From assembly GCA_018399685.1 (NCBI GenBank), contig JAGYOK010000020.1, positions 1-35,751 of the forward strand: a DNA stretch of 35,751 nucleotides, read 5' to 3'. The translations under genes were made by a program, and so were the position numbers. Shown in pieces: positions 16,873 through 27,300 of this stretch (positions within the stretch are counted from its first letter, which is position 1; each line of letters starts with the position of its first letter). The DNA comes from Alphaproteobacteria bacterium. Lineage in GTDB: Bacteria; Pseudomonadota; Alphaproteobacteria; Micavibrionales; Micavibrionaceae. The notes below the pieces were generated by a model, which had not been told where the DNA came from, searched no databases, and was given only the letters and a program-made list of their open reading frames with translations.

Positions 16873-18744
16873 TTATTGAGATTTTTCCTGAGCCGTACGC
16901 AGTTCTTCCAGCTCCAGCCAGCGTGTCTCAAGAGCGTCCAGCTCTTCTTTGGCGTTAGGTAAGCGGAAAGAGGCTTTATTAAAACTCTCTCCGTCCCGCA
17001 TATAAAGATCGGGATCAGCCAGCCGCTCCTCTAATTTTCCCACTTCGCTCTGTAATTTCTCTATTTTTGCAGGGATAAGCTCCAGCTCACGTTTAAGCTT
17101 ATAGCTCATCTTGGCAGGGGGGGAGAGAGCAGATTGCTCGCCCGTGGTTTCTTTTGAGGGCTTAACCTGCTTTTTTATCTGGTCATCCGGTGTTAGGGCA
17201 TCTTTTGTCTTATTAGTCATCTTTGCGTTTTGCGCTTTCTTAAACGCCAGATAATCGTCATAACCACCGATAATCCCCTCAACCACTCCGTCTCCTTCAA
17301 AGACCATAGTCTTGCTGACCACCTTGTTAAGGAAATCCCGATCGTGAGAGACTACAAACAGCGTGCCGGAATAGCTTTTCAAAACATTGGTAAGCATATC
17401 GAGCGTATCCATATCCAGATCATTGGTCGGTTCGTCAAGAATAAGCATCATCCCCGGTTCAGCCAGCACTTTAGCCAGCATCAGGCGGTTCTTCTGCCCG
17501 CCAGATAGTGTAGATACACTGCGCCATGCATCTTCGGGGTCGAATAAAAAGTCTTTAAGATAACCACAGACATGCCGCGCTTTCCCGCGTACGTCCAGAT
17601 AATCGCTGTCCTTTTGGCAAAGATTGTCTTTGAGCGATTTATTATCTTTTAGTCCGGCACGCTTTTGGTCAAACACGCTAAAAGTAATGTTTTTGGCTTT
17701 CTTGATTTTGCCGCTATCTACATTTTCTTCACCGGTCAGAAGCTTGAGGAACGTTGTTTTCCCCGCGCCGTTCTTGCCCAATATACCGATGCGGTCATTT
17801 TTCTTGATGCGCATGTTAAAGGATTTAAGAATAGTTTTATCGCCAAAAGATTTATCGACATTATAAAACTCTGCCAGATTGCGAGAAGATTCCTCCGCGC
17901 TAATAGGAGGCAGGGAGATCGTCGATGTTACGCGCCTGTATGATTTCAGGTCTTTTTCCAGAGTATCCCGCGCGGTAAAAGCCTCGGCCTGCCTGCGTAC
18001 GTTTCTCTTAACCCGCGCTTTAACCCCGCGGTTAGCCCATTCGATCTCTTGCTCTACCCGCTTTGAACGGTTGTGCAAAGAGCGCCTTTCCTGCTCCAGC
18101 AAGTCTTGCGACCATTCTTCGAAATAGGCAAAGCCACGGGGCGCAACCTTAATGGCTCCGCGGTCAAGCCAGAATATCCGGTCTGTAGTATTGGCCAAAA
18201 ACTGCCGATCGTGCGATACAATCATCACAGAGCCACGATAATTCTTGATGTACCCTTCCAGCCATTCAATCAGCTCTAAATCCATGTGGTTTGTAGGCTC
18301 ATCCAAAAGCAGGATATCGGGTTGCTCAACGAGGGAGCGCGCCAGAGCAGCGCGCCGTAACTGCCCGCCAGACAGCATGGCCAGCTTATCATCGGGGTTA
18401 AGGAGAAGGGGAGCGACCACCATATCTATGCGGTAATCAATGTCCCATTCTTCAAGCTTTTGGGTAATTCCTCCAAAGACAAACTCACGCACGGTTTTGT
18501 CCGGAGATGGCTTTACATGCTGCTGCATATAGCCTGTGGTGATACCCGGGTCTACAAAGCGTTTGCCGTCGTCCAGCTCACGCGCTCCGGTAATCATATT
18601 CATCAGAGTGGTTTTACCTGCACCGTTCTTACCCACCAGCGCAATCTTGCGTCCGGCATGGATGTTAAAGCTCATCCCTTCAAAGAAAGGTTTGCCGGCA
18701 ATCAACACGGTTGCATCTTCAATACTTAAAACAAGATCACTCAT
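16873..18744 (-). CDS. uup: ABC-F ATPase, Uup type
   Basis: A 623-aa protein with two ABC ATPase domains and no membrane helices. NBD1 has Walker A GKNGAGKTT (about 38-46), signature LSGGQLRRA and Walker B ILLLDEPTNH. NBD2 has GKNGAGKTT, LSGGQKNRL and MLILDEPTND. The linker contains NRGVKARVKRNVRR, as in Uup. The C-terminal 90 residues are a charged linker plus a helical hairpin like the Uup DNA-binding coiled coil. ABC-F proteins act on ribosomes. Uup has also been linked to replication-fork and recombination phenotypes. It lies 20 nt downstream of mtnP on the same strand, so they are probably co-transcribed. Confidence 0.93.
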   Translation of the reverse strand: MSDLVLSIEDATVLIAGKPFFEGMSFNIHAGRKIALVGKNGAGKTTLMNMITGARELDDGKRFVDPGITTGYMQQHVKPSPDKTVREFVFGGITQKLEEWDIDYRIDMVVAPLLLNPDDKLAMLSGGQLRRAALARSLVEQPDILLLDEPTNHMDLELIEWLEGYIKNYRGSVMIVSHDRQFLANTTDRIFWLDRGAIKVAPRGFAYFEEWSQDLLEQERRSLHNRSKRVEQEIEWANRGVKARVKRNVRRQAEAFTARDTLEKDLKSYRRVTSTISLPPISAEESSRNLAEFYNVDKSFGDKTILKSFNMRIKKNDRIGILGKNGAGKTTFLKLLTGEENVDSGKIKKAKNITFSVFDQKRAGLKDNKSLKDNLCQKDSDYLDVRGKARHVCGYLKDFLFDPEDAWRSVSTLSGGQKNRLMLAKVLAEPGMMLILDEPTNDLDMDTLDMLTNVLKSYSGTLFVVSHDRDFLNKVVSKTMVFEGDGVVEGIIGGYDDYLAFKKAQNAKMTNKTKDALTPDDQIKKQVKPSKETTGEQSALSPPAKMSYKLKRELELIPAKIEKLQSEVGKLEERLADPDLYMRDGESFNKASFRLPNAKEELDALETRWLELEELRTAQEKSQ

Positions 18745-18764
18745 AATTTACTCGAAAAGACTAT

Positions 18765-19613
18765 TTATGCTTTTAGCACCGCCAGCCATTGTCTTTGTTC
18801 ATGGCTGAGGGTTTCTTCAGGACTCATAACAGCGCCTTTAAGGGCAGAACGGATATTTGCTGGAGTTTCGGATATTCCATTTTCCAGCAATTTTAAAACC
18901 AATTGTTTCACCTTGCCGATATTCTTCGCATATACCGCAAAGACAGCCTCAACGCTCACATGCTCGTCCGGACTATCGCGCCAGCAATCATAATCCGTTG
19001 CAATAGCCAGCGTTACATAGCCCATTTGTGCTTCGCGCGCAAGGAAAGCTTCGGGCACATTGGTCATGCCCACAACATCGCATCCGGCAGCGCCGCGAAG
19101 AAATAAGCTTTCGGCCTTTGTTCCTAAACGCGGCCCTTCAACACAGGCGTACGTTTTATCCTTATGAAGGAAAAGCCCGATATCCTGAGCCGCCTTAATG
19201 ATATCCTCGCTCAAGGCAGGGCAGGCAGGCATAGCCGTTGATATGTGCGCGGTAACACCATTTCCAAAAAAGCTGCCTGCACGCTTGCCGCGCGTATGAT
19301 CGAAATACTGAGAAACCAGAGCCATATCACCGGGCTTGATTTCTTCTTGCAGGGAGCCGGATGCAGATATGCTAAGAACCGTAGTCGCGCCCAAAGTCTT
19401 GAGCGCATAGATATTAGCGCGAAAATTAACTTCCGAAGGCAAAAGCTCGTGTTTAAGACCATGACGCGGCAAAAACAAAACAGAAGTGCCATAGGCTTTG
19501 CCTTCAAGTATCGGCGCCGATGGCTTGCCAAAAGGCGTGTCAACGTTGTGCGAGGCGATAACCTCCAATTCATCCAAAGCATACAGGCCAGAGCCGCCAA
19601 TAATTGCAAGCAT
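18765..19613 (-). CDS. mtnP: S-methyl-5'-thioadenosine phosphorylase
   Basis: A 282-aa enzyme of the purine nucleoside phosphorylase family 2. It phosphorolyses methylthioadenosine to adenine and 5-methylthioribose-1-phosphate in methionine salvage. Motifs are IGGSGLY (phosphate loop), LPRHGLKHELLPSEVNFRAN, SASGSLQ, the substrate-site segment GCDVVGMTNVPEAFLAREA and ATDYDCW. Length is typical. The ATG start follows AAAGGA at good spacing. It is the first gene of an mtnP-uup transcript and is divergent from tamA. No other methionine-salvage genes are seen in the window. A purine nucleoside phosphorylase is the alternative, but ATDYDCW favours MTAP. Confidence 0.93.
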   Translation of the reverse strand: MLAIIGGSGLYALDELEVIASHNVDTPFGKPSAPILEGKAYGTSVLFLPRHGLKHELLPSEVNFRANIYALKTLGATTVLSISASGSLQEEIKPGDMALVSQYFDHTRGKRAGSFFGNGVTAHISTAMPACPALSEDIIKAAQDIGLFLHKDKTYACVEGPRLGTKAESLFLRGAAGCDVVGMTNVPEAFLAREAQMGYVTLAIATDYDCWRDSPDEHVSVEAVFAVYAKNIGKVKQLVLKLLENGISETPANIRSALKGAVMSPEETLSHEQRQWLAVLKA

Positions 19614-19728
19614 TATGAAATCCTTTGTTTATCAATAGTCTAATATCACGAGAACCTATCACACTGCCTTGATATAGAAAACGTCTTTTCTTTGCTTATT
19701 TTCCACAAAAATACTAATCTTGTCCTCT

Positions 19729-21522
19729 ATGAAAAAAACATATGCCATATGTATGACTATGATCTTTCTGGCGCTTTCCTCCTGTACGGTGGAGAGCCTG
19801 AAGTTTTGGGAAGAAAAAACATCGGTTGTTCCCATTCCTTTCCAGCTCACAGGTTTTGACGAAAGCCAGAAAGAGACCGAAGAATATGTCGAAGCCACGC
19901 TAAAGGAAAAATTTGTTATAGAGGCCTCGCCCGAAGCAGAAAGCTCAAGTTCCGATATTGTCCTTTATCAGGCGCGTGCCATGGAAAACGATATCCTTAA
20001 AGCCCTGCACTCCAAGGGATATTACAATGCTGGTGTTGAAGTTTCCGTAGGCTTGGAAGAAGATGAAGACGCTCAGCCCCTTTTTGCTGTAAAGCCGGGG
20101 GAGCTTGCCCTTATTACGGGCGTGTCTATCGTGCCGAAAAGCTATGAAGAGGAATTAAGCAAGCTTGATTTAAAAGCGGGAATGCCCCTTGATGCAAAGA
20201 GCGTTATTGCCGCGCAGGCCGCTTTATATAAATCTGTGCAAGAGCAAAGCTGCGCCTATGATCTGAAAGTAACGCATCAGGCGATTTTGGATTCCTCCAT
20301 GACGCGCGCGGAAGTAGTGTTCAATATTACACAGGGCAAACCGGCAAGCTTCGGCGATTTGTCATTTACAGGCAATGAAACTGTTGAAACTTCATTCCTT
20401 GATAAACTGGCAAAATGGGAAGAGGGAGCCTGCTTTAAGAAAAAGCGGCTGAATGAGTTGCGTTCCAAAATGCTGGAGTCGGGGCTTTTCTCCCGCGCAG
20501 AGCCGGTAACGGCTGAAGACGCGGAGCATCTGGATACTATCCCTGTAACACTGAATCTAAAGGAGCGCCCGCACCGCACCATTAAAGCGGGGCTAAGCTA
20601 TTACACAGACGAGGAGCTTGGTATCTCGCTGGGGTGGGAACACCGGAACTTTTTCGGCGAGGGTGAAAAACTAGGCGCAGACCTGGATCTTTCCATACTG
20701 GAACAATCACTTGAAACCACACTTGATAAACCATATTTTCTGCGCGAAGACCAGAAGCTGGCCTTGAATGCCGCGCTCAAGCGTGAAGATACAGATGCCT
20801 ATGAGAGCTATTCTATAGAATCCGGTTTTGCAATTAATCGTATTTTTACCAAAAAGATATCGGCGAGTGTCGGGGCAGATTTGAATTTTTCTCATATCAA
20901 AGAGGATGATGGCGATAGCAATGATTACGCTTTGCTAAGCCCGATAGCGTCCACGACCTATGACAGCCGCGATGATACCCTTGACCCGCATAAAGGCGCG
21001 ATGGTGAAGTTAAGCGTACAGCCGACAATAGATGTTATAGGCACAAGCGATCCCTATGTCACAACACAGGCGAAGGCTCGAAGTTATTATAAAGCTCATG
21101 AGCGGGTAGTTGTCGCAGGGCGCATAAATATGGGAACAATAATCGGAGCCAGTACGCTTGACCTCCCAGCCTCCGAGAGATTTTATGCGGGTGGCGGCGG
21201 ATCGGTGCGAGGATTTGGCTATCAGGAAATCGGCCCTTTTGAAAACGGTAATCCAATCGGCGGGCGCTCACTTTTTGAAACGTCATTAGAGCTGCGCCTT
21301 AAAGCAACAGATAAGATGGGCGTGGTTGCTTTTGTTGATGCAGGTCAGGTGGGCAAGGATGTAACACCCACATTTGATGACCTTTCAATAGGCGCAGGAG
21401 CGGGCTTACGCTATTACACGGACTTTGGCCCGCTGCGCTTTGATGTTGGCGTGCCGCTGCGTGGAGATGAAAACAGCGATAGTAACTTCCAGATATATAT
21501 AAGTATCGGGCAGGCCTTTTGA
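19729..21522 (+). CDS. tamA: Outer-membrane assembly protein TamA (BamA family) with apparent lipobox
   Basis: A 597-aa Omp85-family protein. POTRA-like domains span roughly residues 60-260, including FGDLSFTGNETVETSFLD. A 16-strand-type barrel follows with the diagnostic GGGGSVRGFGYQ (about 487-498) and a terminal Phe (SIGQAF) as in BAM-assembled barrels. TamA and TamB assist outer-membrane protein insertion and phospholipid transport. Unusually, the leader ends FLALSSC, a lipobox-like site with C19, so the mature N-terminus could be lipidated. This is more like TamL of Bacteroidetes than typical proteobacterial TamA. I chose the ATG at 19729 over the upstream TTG (19720). The stop overlaps the tamB ATG by one base. 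Confidence 0.93.
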   Translation: MKKTYAICMTMIFLALSSCTVESLKFWEEKTSVVPIPFQLTGFDESQKETEEYVEATLKEKFVIEASPEAESSSSDIVLYQARAMENDILKALHSKGYYNAGVEVSVGLEEDEDAQPLFAVKPGELALITGVSIVPKSYEEELSKLDLKAGMPLDAKSVIAAQAALYKSVQEQSCAYDLKVTHQAILDSSMTRAEVVFNITQGKPASFGDLSFTGNETVETSFLDKLAKWEEGACFKKKRLNELRSKMLESGLFSRAEPVTAEDAEHLDTIPVTLNLKERPHRTIKAGLSYYTDEELGISLGWEHRNFFGEGEKLGADLDLSILEQSLETTLDKPYFLREDQKLALNAALKREDTDAYESYSIESGFAINRIFTKKISASVGADLNFSHIKEDDGDSNDYALLSPIASTTYDSRDDTLDPHKGAMVKLSVQPTIDVIGTSDPYVTTQAKARSYYKAHERVVVAGRINMGTIIGASTLDLPASERFYAGGGGSVRGFGYQEIGPFENGNPIGGRSLFETSLELRLKATDKMGVVAFVDAGQVGKDVTPTFDDLSIGAGAGLRYYTDFGPLRFDVGVPLRGDENSDSNFQIYISIGQAF

Positions 21523-23288
21523 TGAAGATAAAAGATGTTATTAAAACTGTCACCCAAAAGACATGGCTGTCCCTCTTATGGGGGTTGTCCCTTAGCTTGA
21601 GCATATTAATGGCGGGCTTATTCGTTTTGTGGAGCTTATTAATATGGCTTGGAACACCCGCAGGGCAAAAGTTTGTCGAAGGAAATGCCCCTAAGGAGAT
21701 ATCGAGCGGCGCTTATAAAATGGATTTATCCGGTCTTTCTTACAGCCTTTCGGAGCCGTTTGCGCTAGAGCAGGTAAAACTATATGAAAACGAAGATGTT
21801 ATCCTTGACGCTAGCGATGTAAGGCTGGGCTTCGATCCCAAAAACTTTTCAAAAGAAAGCCTGAATTTATCTTTAAGCGTGAACATTCTCGACAAGGCCG
21901 TGGATATAAATATCCAGACAGCTTTTGCACAAAACGAATTCATAATTGAATCAATACGGGTACAAGCCCCGGATATAATAATAAATGGCTCTGGAAACTA
22001 TAATATTTCAGACAAAATCCTTGATGCAAAATTTACCGGCACACTGGAAAGCCTGCGCTCTTATCCTGATCTGGTGGGCAGTGACCATACCATTGCTCCG
22101 CTGTCTTTTAATCTGGCTTTGACCCAGCGGCAAGGAGAAGATATCTCTGCGACGTTTGATATAGCCACAAACAGATACAGCAACAAAGTTGCAAACATTG
22201 ATCTGCTTGATGTTGATATTAAAGGCTCGTACGAAGACGACACCATCACCGTAACATCTTTAACCGCCCGCGATCAGGAAAATGGAACGCTTAACGCGTC
22301 TGGAACCTACGAGATTGCATCAGGTGCCGCGGATATCAGTCTCTCTGCAAGAGAGATAAACCTGCTAAGAGGGGAGATTATCAAAGGCGCTCTTGATGGT
22401 GATCTTACCCTGTCAGGCAACAAAACGGGCGGTTATATTCTGGGCGGGGCAGTTACAGCACAAAAACTGGATATAACAATACCCGAAAGTTTTTCAGGGA
22501 AAGTCCCCCAGCTTAATATAAAGGTCAAAGGTCAAGACGATCCAAACATTAAAGTCTTATCACCGGCAGATGATATAAAGCTGGATGTTAGAATTGATGC
22601 ACCGCGCAGAGTGAATGTGCGGGGCTGGGGGCTGGACACGGAATTTGGCGGCTCCTTGAGTGTGAGAGGAACCGCTGCCGATCCCTTATTTTATGGGAGC
22701 ATGGAAGCGTTGCGCGGGCGCTATGTCGAGTTTGGCAAGGTCTTCCAATTCACCAATGCCAAAATGAATTTCTCTGGTAGCGTGCCCCCGAACCCTACGC
22801 TGGATATTGAAGCCCAGACCAGAGCCGGAGATATCATGGCCATTATTAATATCACCGGCCCGGTAACAGAACCTAAAATAAGCTTTTCTTCACAGCCCGC
22901 TATGCCGGAAGACGAGGTTCTGTCTTACATCCTTTTTGGCAATAGCATGGAAGATATCTCCCCGTTTCAGGCATTGCAGCTTGCCCAGACATTAGCTCGT
23001 TTCAGCGGACAGGGCGGAGGCGCAGGCAGTTTCGATCCTGTTGGCGCGCTGCGCAATATCACGGGGCTGGATGATTTGCGAATTGAAACAAATGAACAGG
23101 GCGGAGCCAGCGTCGGCGCAGGAAAGTACCTCACCGATGAAGTCTATCTGGAGTTCGAAAGCGGCACTGGAAATGATAGCGGAAACGCAAACGTACAGAT
23201 CGAGCTTACACCCAATATAACGCTTGAAAGCGAGATTGGGCAGGATTCTACAGGCGGCGCAGGCATTTTCTGGAAGCGTGATTATTAG
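21522..23288 (+). CDS. tamB: TamB-like inner-membrane/periplasmic bridge protein, short form
   Basis: A 588-aa protein. An N-terminal signal-anchor helix (about 15-43) precedes repetitive beta-strand segments that form the hydrophobic groove of the AsmA/TamB class. The conserved C-terminal DUF490/TamB domain contains GSMEALRGRYVEFGKVFQFTNA, F-S-G-x-x-P-P-N-P-x-L-D-I-E-A, PAMPEDEVLSYILFG and the closing FWKRDY. It is far shorter than the 1259 residues of E. coli TamB, so the periplasmic span would be reduced. The ATG overlaps the tamA TGA, indicating translational coupling. The TAG stop lies inside a repeated motif (see the repeat at 23284). Confidence 0.9.
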   Translation: MKIKDVIKTVTQKTWLSLLWGLSLSLSILMAGLFVLWSLLIWLGTPAGQKFVEGNAPKEISSGAYKMDLSGLSYSLSEPFALEQVKLYENEDVILDASDVRLGFDPKNFSKESLNLSLSVNILDKAVDINIQTAFAQNEFIIESIRVQAPDIIINGSGNYNISDKILDAKFTGTLESLRSYPDLVGSDHTIAPLSFNLALTQRQGEDISATFDIATNRYSNKVANIDLLDVDIKGSYEDDTITVTSLTARDQENGTLNASGTYEIASGAADISLSAREINLLRGEIIKGALDGDLTLSGNKTGGYILGGAVTAQKLDITIPESFSGKVPQLNIKVKGQDDPNIKVLSPADDIKLDVRIDAPRRVNVRGWGLDTEFGGSLSVRGTAADPLFYGSMEALRGRYVEFGKVFQFTNAKMNFSGSVPPNPTLDIEAQTRAGDIMAIINITGPVTEPKISFSSQPAMPEDEVLSYILFGNSMEDISPFQALQLAQTLARFSGQGGGAGSFDPVGALRNITGLDDLRIETNEQGGASVGAGKYLTDEVYLEFESGTGNDSGNANVQIELTPNITLESEIGQDSTGGAGIFWKRDY

Positions 23289-23302
23289 GCCTTGACCCTA
23301 AT
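23284..23302 (+). repeat. Stop-codon-abutting motif copy B (MITE-end-like)
   Basis: ATTAGGCCTTGACCCTAAT can fold with 6 bp (ATTAGG/CCTAAT) and supplies the TAG stop of tamB. It matches the terminal part of the MITE-like element at 3823-4103 and the motif copies at 31603 and 35417. Further on, TGACAAGGGAGG (23315-23326) is nearly repeated at 35503-35516. Confidence 0.65.
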
Positions 23303-23460
23303 CAATGGCGCGGGTGACAAGGGAGGCTTCGTAACTGTTCGTTGACACTCTCCCAACTTGCTCTATATTTTGAATAAAGATTAGATGATGCACTTGCGTA
23401 TATAATAATTTCGAACGCCCTTCTCTTATTTATAATATTCATGGAGTAAAAAGTAATCCT

Positions 23461-24300
23461 ATGGTTAGACCAAGTAATCTTGAAAATGAAATTTTAGCAG
23501 GAAAAAGACAAGCATGTGCACGGATTGTTGAAGATTCCAGATTTGTGAAATTCATAACAGGGCTTATTATTATAAATGCTGTAAACCTTGGCTTAGAAAC
23601 TAATACCCAGATAATGAGTGCTTATGGAGGCTTTCTCCATTCATTTGATATTTTGGTTATAAGTATTTTTGTATTAGAACTCGCCTTGAAAATTTATGCG
23701 TATCGCTGGGATTTTTTTAAAGTCGGATGGAACATATTTGATTTCATAATTGTTGCAGTTTCTCTTGTTCCTCATAGCGCCGGTTTTGCTATTTTAAGAA
23801 GTCTGCGCATATTCAGATTATTTCGTCTTATTACAGTTGTTCCACAAATGCGTAGCGTAATAGGGGCATTGTTTCATGCAATCCCCGGCATGGCTTCGAT
23901 TATATGTATATTACTTGTTTTTCTTTACGTTTTCGCTGTTCTGGCCGTGCAGATATTTGGACAACACCATGATCCGGTTTTACAGCAATATTTTGGATCA
24001 ATCAGCAATTCCATGTATACGATGTTTCAGTTAATGACATTGGAAGACTGGCCGGATATAGCAAATCCCACAATGAAATATTTCCCATGGGCATGGACGT
24101 TTTTTATACCTTTCATAATCATAACTACCTTTGCGGTTTTGAATCTGTTCATAGGGATTATGGTCGATGCCTTGCATATTGTTAAAGAGCAGGATACTAA
24201 AAAAGTGGAAACTGATCTGCTGGACGAGATCAGAATTCTTAACCGGAAGCTCGACGTGGTTCAAAAGGATATTGCGGAAATACAGGAGCAGTACAGATAG
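23461..24300 (+). CDS. Six-helix voltage-gated-type cation channel subunit
   Basis: A 279-aa single-domain channel of the bacterial Nav/Cav-like superfamily. S1-S3 are evident (LIIINAVNLGL, ILVISIFVLELALKI, NIFDFIIVAVSLV). S4 is the voltage sensor with R113, R116, R119 and R122 at every third position. S5, a pore helix and S6 (LNLFIGIMVDAL) follow. The filter reads T193-L-E-D-W-P-D199, where NavAb has T-L-E-S-W-S-M. The extra acids at the second and last positions resemble the changes that turn NavAb into a Ca2+-selective pore. The C-terminus is a charged helix or coiled coil (about 250-279), as in tetrameric bacterial channels. Four copies would be required. Ca2+ permeability is inference. 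The gene stands alone after tamB. Confidence 0.92.
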   Translation: MVRPSNLENEILAGKRQACARIVEDSRFVKFITGLIIINAVNLGLETNTQIMSAYGGFLHSFDILVISIFVLELALKIYAYRWDFFKVGWNIFDFIIVAVSLVPHSAGFAILRSLRIFRLFRLITVVPQMRSVIGALFHAIPGMASIICILLVFLYVFAVLAVQIFGQHHDPVLQQYFGSISNSMYTMFQLMTLEDWPDIANPTMKYFPWAWTFFIPFIIITTFAVLNLFIGIMVDALHIVKEQDTKKVETDLLDEIRILNRKLDVVQKDIAEIQEQYR

Positions 24301-24342
24301 CTGATATTTATTATGTATGATGAGATGAGGAAGGCGGGGAAG

Positions 24343-27300
24343 TTATACACTCGTCATAAAGCGCAAAAACCGCTTGGACAGTTTGAACATATGCCTGATA
24401 TCCTCATTAATCATATATAATGCCGGAATAAGCACCAGCGTCAGGAAGGTTGCAAAGAGTATTCCATACCCTAAAGAAATAGCCATCGGAGTAAGAATCC
24501 TCGCCTGAATGGAAGTCTCGAACATCATCGGAGCCAGCCCAACAAAGGTTGTCATGGTGGTCAGAAGAATCGGACGAAAACGCTGGCGCGCGGATGCTAT
24601 AACAGCCTCGGCAGGCTTCATCTTTTCTTTTTGGCGTTTCTGATTAGAAAGATCAATCAGGATCAGGGAATCGTTAATAACAACTCCGGCAAGGGCTATA
24701 ATACCAAACATACTCGGCAGACTGACCGGAAAGCCCATAATGTAATGCCCGACAACAGAGCCAATAGCGCTAAACGGAACGGCAATCATAATAAGCAATG
24801 GCTGGGTATAGCTGGAAAACAAAATCGCCAATATAGCGTACATGACAAAGCAGGCAACAATCATACCATTAACCAGACTGCTCATGCTCTCGCGCATATC
24901 AGCCTGCCTTCCTTCCAAAGAATAGGCAAGCCCCGGATATTTCTTTTGCAGCTCAGGGAATATATCATCTTTAAATTCGGTGATAATCAGATTGGTTTCT
25001 GATCTTGGGCTGACATTGGCCGCTACATGTGTGACGCGCTGGGAGTTGCGGCGGTTAATTGATGTATAGGCGTGTCCGTCTTCTACATCGACTATATCTC
25101 TGAGCATAGCATACGACCCGCCGGGAGATTTTATCATCATATTGGTGAAGTGATAAAAGGACTCACGCTCTTCTTTTGGAAGAATTACAATCACCCGCAC
25201 TTCGTTACGCCCGCGCTGTTGTTTAACAGCCTCGCTCCCATAATAGAAACTGCGAATCTGGCGGCCTACTGATTCCGGTGTAAAGCCAAGCGTATAGCCC
25301 AAATCCGTAAGCGTAAAGTCAAACTGCCTTTTTCCACTTGGCGTGCCGTCATCGATATCCCGCGTGCTTGGATATTCCGCCAAAATTTCCCCAAGCTCAA
25401 CGGAAGCTTTGTCAAGAATCGCCGTTTCTTCGTGGCTCAATTCTATGGTGAGAGCTGCACCGTGCCCCGGCCCTCCGAAGTCTGAAGAAAAGACAAGGCT
25501 GTCAAGACCCGGAATATTTCCGGCCTTGGCGCGCCATAATTCAGAGAATTTACCCGTTGTAATAGGGCGTGTGTCAACATCTGTTAGATAAGTCAGCATG
25601 GATATTTTATTTTCACTAACCTGTGAGTGAATACCGTAAGAGAGCTTTTCCCCGCCATTTTCCTCAACAACCTCTTTTGCAGCATTCAGCAGCCGTTCTT
25701 CTACCGCTTTTACTTCATATAAAGGCGAGCCAATCTCAAGCACTGCGGAGACATGTGCAAAATCTGACTCGATAGTAGGCAGCATAACCATGCCGAGCCG
25801 CCCGCTGGAAAACCAGCCTCCCACCACAATCAGAATAAACATGAAAAGCGCAGATGAGATATAACGAAAGCGAACTGAAAATTTAACAAAGGGGAGGTAT
25901 AGTTTTGTAACAAAGGCATCAAATTTGCGGTTAAAAGCTTTTTGCGCGCCGACAATTCTGGAGAAGAGTTTGTTTTTATAGTCTTTGGATTTGCGTAACG
26001 TCAGGTGACAAGGAAGAATAAACAAAGTCTCAAAAAGGGAGATTATAAAAGTTGAAATAACCACTACCGGTACAATGTAAAAGATCTTACCCATAAAGCC
26101 GGATATAAATAACAGCGGCATAAAAGCAATAATGTTTGTAAGTACACTTACGCTTACAGGAATAGCCATTTCCCGCGCGCCCTCAACGCTGGCTTTAAGA
26201 GGGGGCAGACCTTGCTCGCGTTTGTGATATACGTTTTCTCCAACAACAATAGCGTCGTCAACCACAATCCCCAAAGCAATAATAAAGGCGAACATGGAGA
26301 TCATATTAATCGAGAAATATTCTGCCGCCGGAAATAATATAAAAGCCCCCATATAGGAAATGGGAATTCCCATACTCACCCACAGCGCCAGACGAACATC
26401 AAGGAAAAGCGCCAAAAGCACAATAACCAGAACAAGCCCCATCAAACCATTTTTGATAAGTAACTCCGCCCGCTCCTGAAACATAACCGAGCGGTCGGCG
26501 GTAACGGTAAGTTCCAGATCTCCCGGAAGATCGGTGTTGATATTCTCAACCAGTTGGCGCGTTGCCGCGGCCACAGTAACAGGGCTTTTCCCGTCGCTTC
26601 CTCTAACGCTGATTTCAATCGCGTTTTGACCGTTAAAGGAATCGTAAATGTCTTTATCTTCAAAAGTATCTGTAATCTTTGCAATTTCGCCCAAAGCTAC
26701 GGTGCTGCCGTTTTTATTGGTAATGATTGGAACGCTTGTAAATTCGTTTGCGTAATTTTTACGCTCGGTCATGCGTACCAGAATTTGCCCTCCAGAGGTT
26801 TTAAGAGTGCCTCCCCCAAGCTCGACAGAGCGAGCCGACAATGCCGAAGCAATTTCTGATATGCCCAGATTATAGCGCCGCAAATTTTCCTGAGAGACTT
26901 CAACATGGATTTCGTAATCGCGGACGTTTTTCAGCTCCACCAAAGTGATGTCTTCATGGCGCTCAAGGCGCGATCGTATTTGCTCTGCCGTATCACGCAA
27001 GACACTTTTGGAAACAGAGCCATGCAGTATTAATTCCAGCACGGAACGCTTGTTTTTAATAAGGCGTACAGTAAGGTCTTCGGTATCAACGGGGAAAGTA
27101 GTGATCTGGTCGACCTCTGTTTTAATATCCTGAACAATGCGCAGAGTCTCGCTCTCATCATCAATGTCAGCGATAACCGTACCGAAATTCTCGTTTGCCG
27201 TAGATGATATATCGCCTAATCCGTCAATATCCTTGATGGCATCCTCAATAGCCAGAATCATCCCTTTTTCGACTTCTTCGGGGCTGGCTCCCGGATATGC

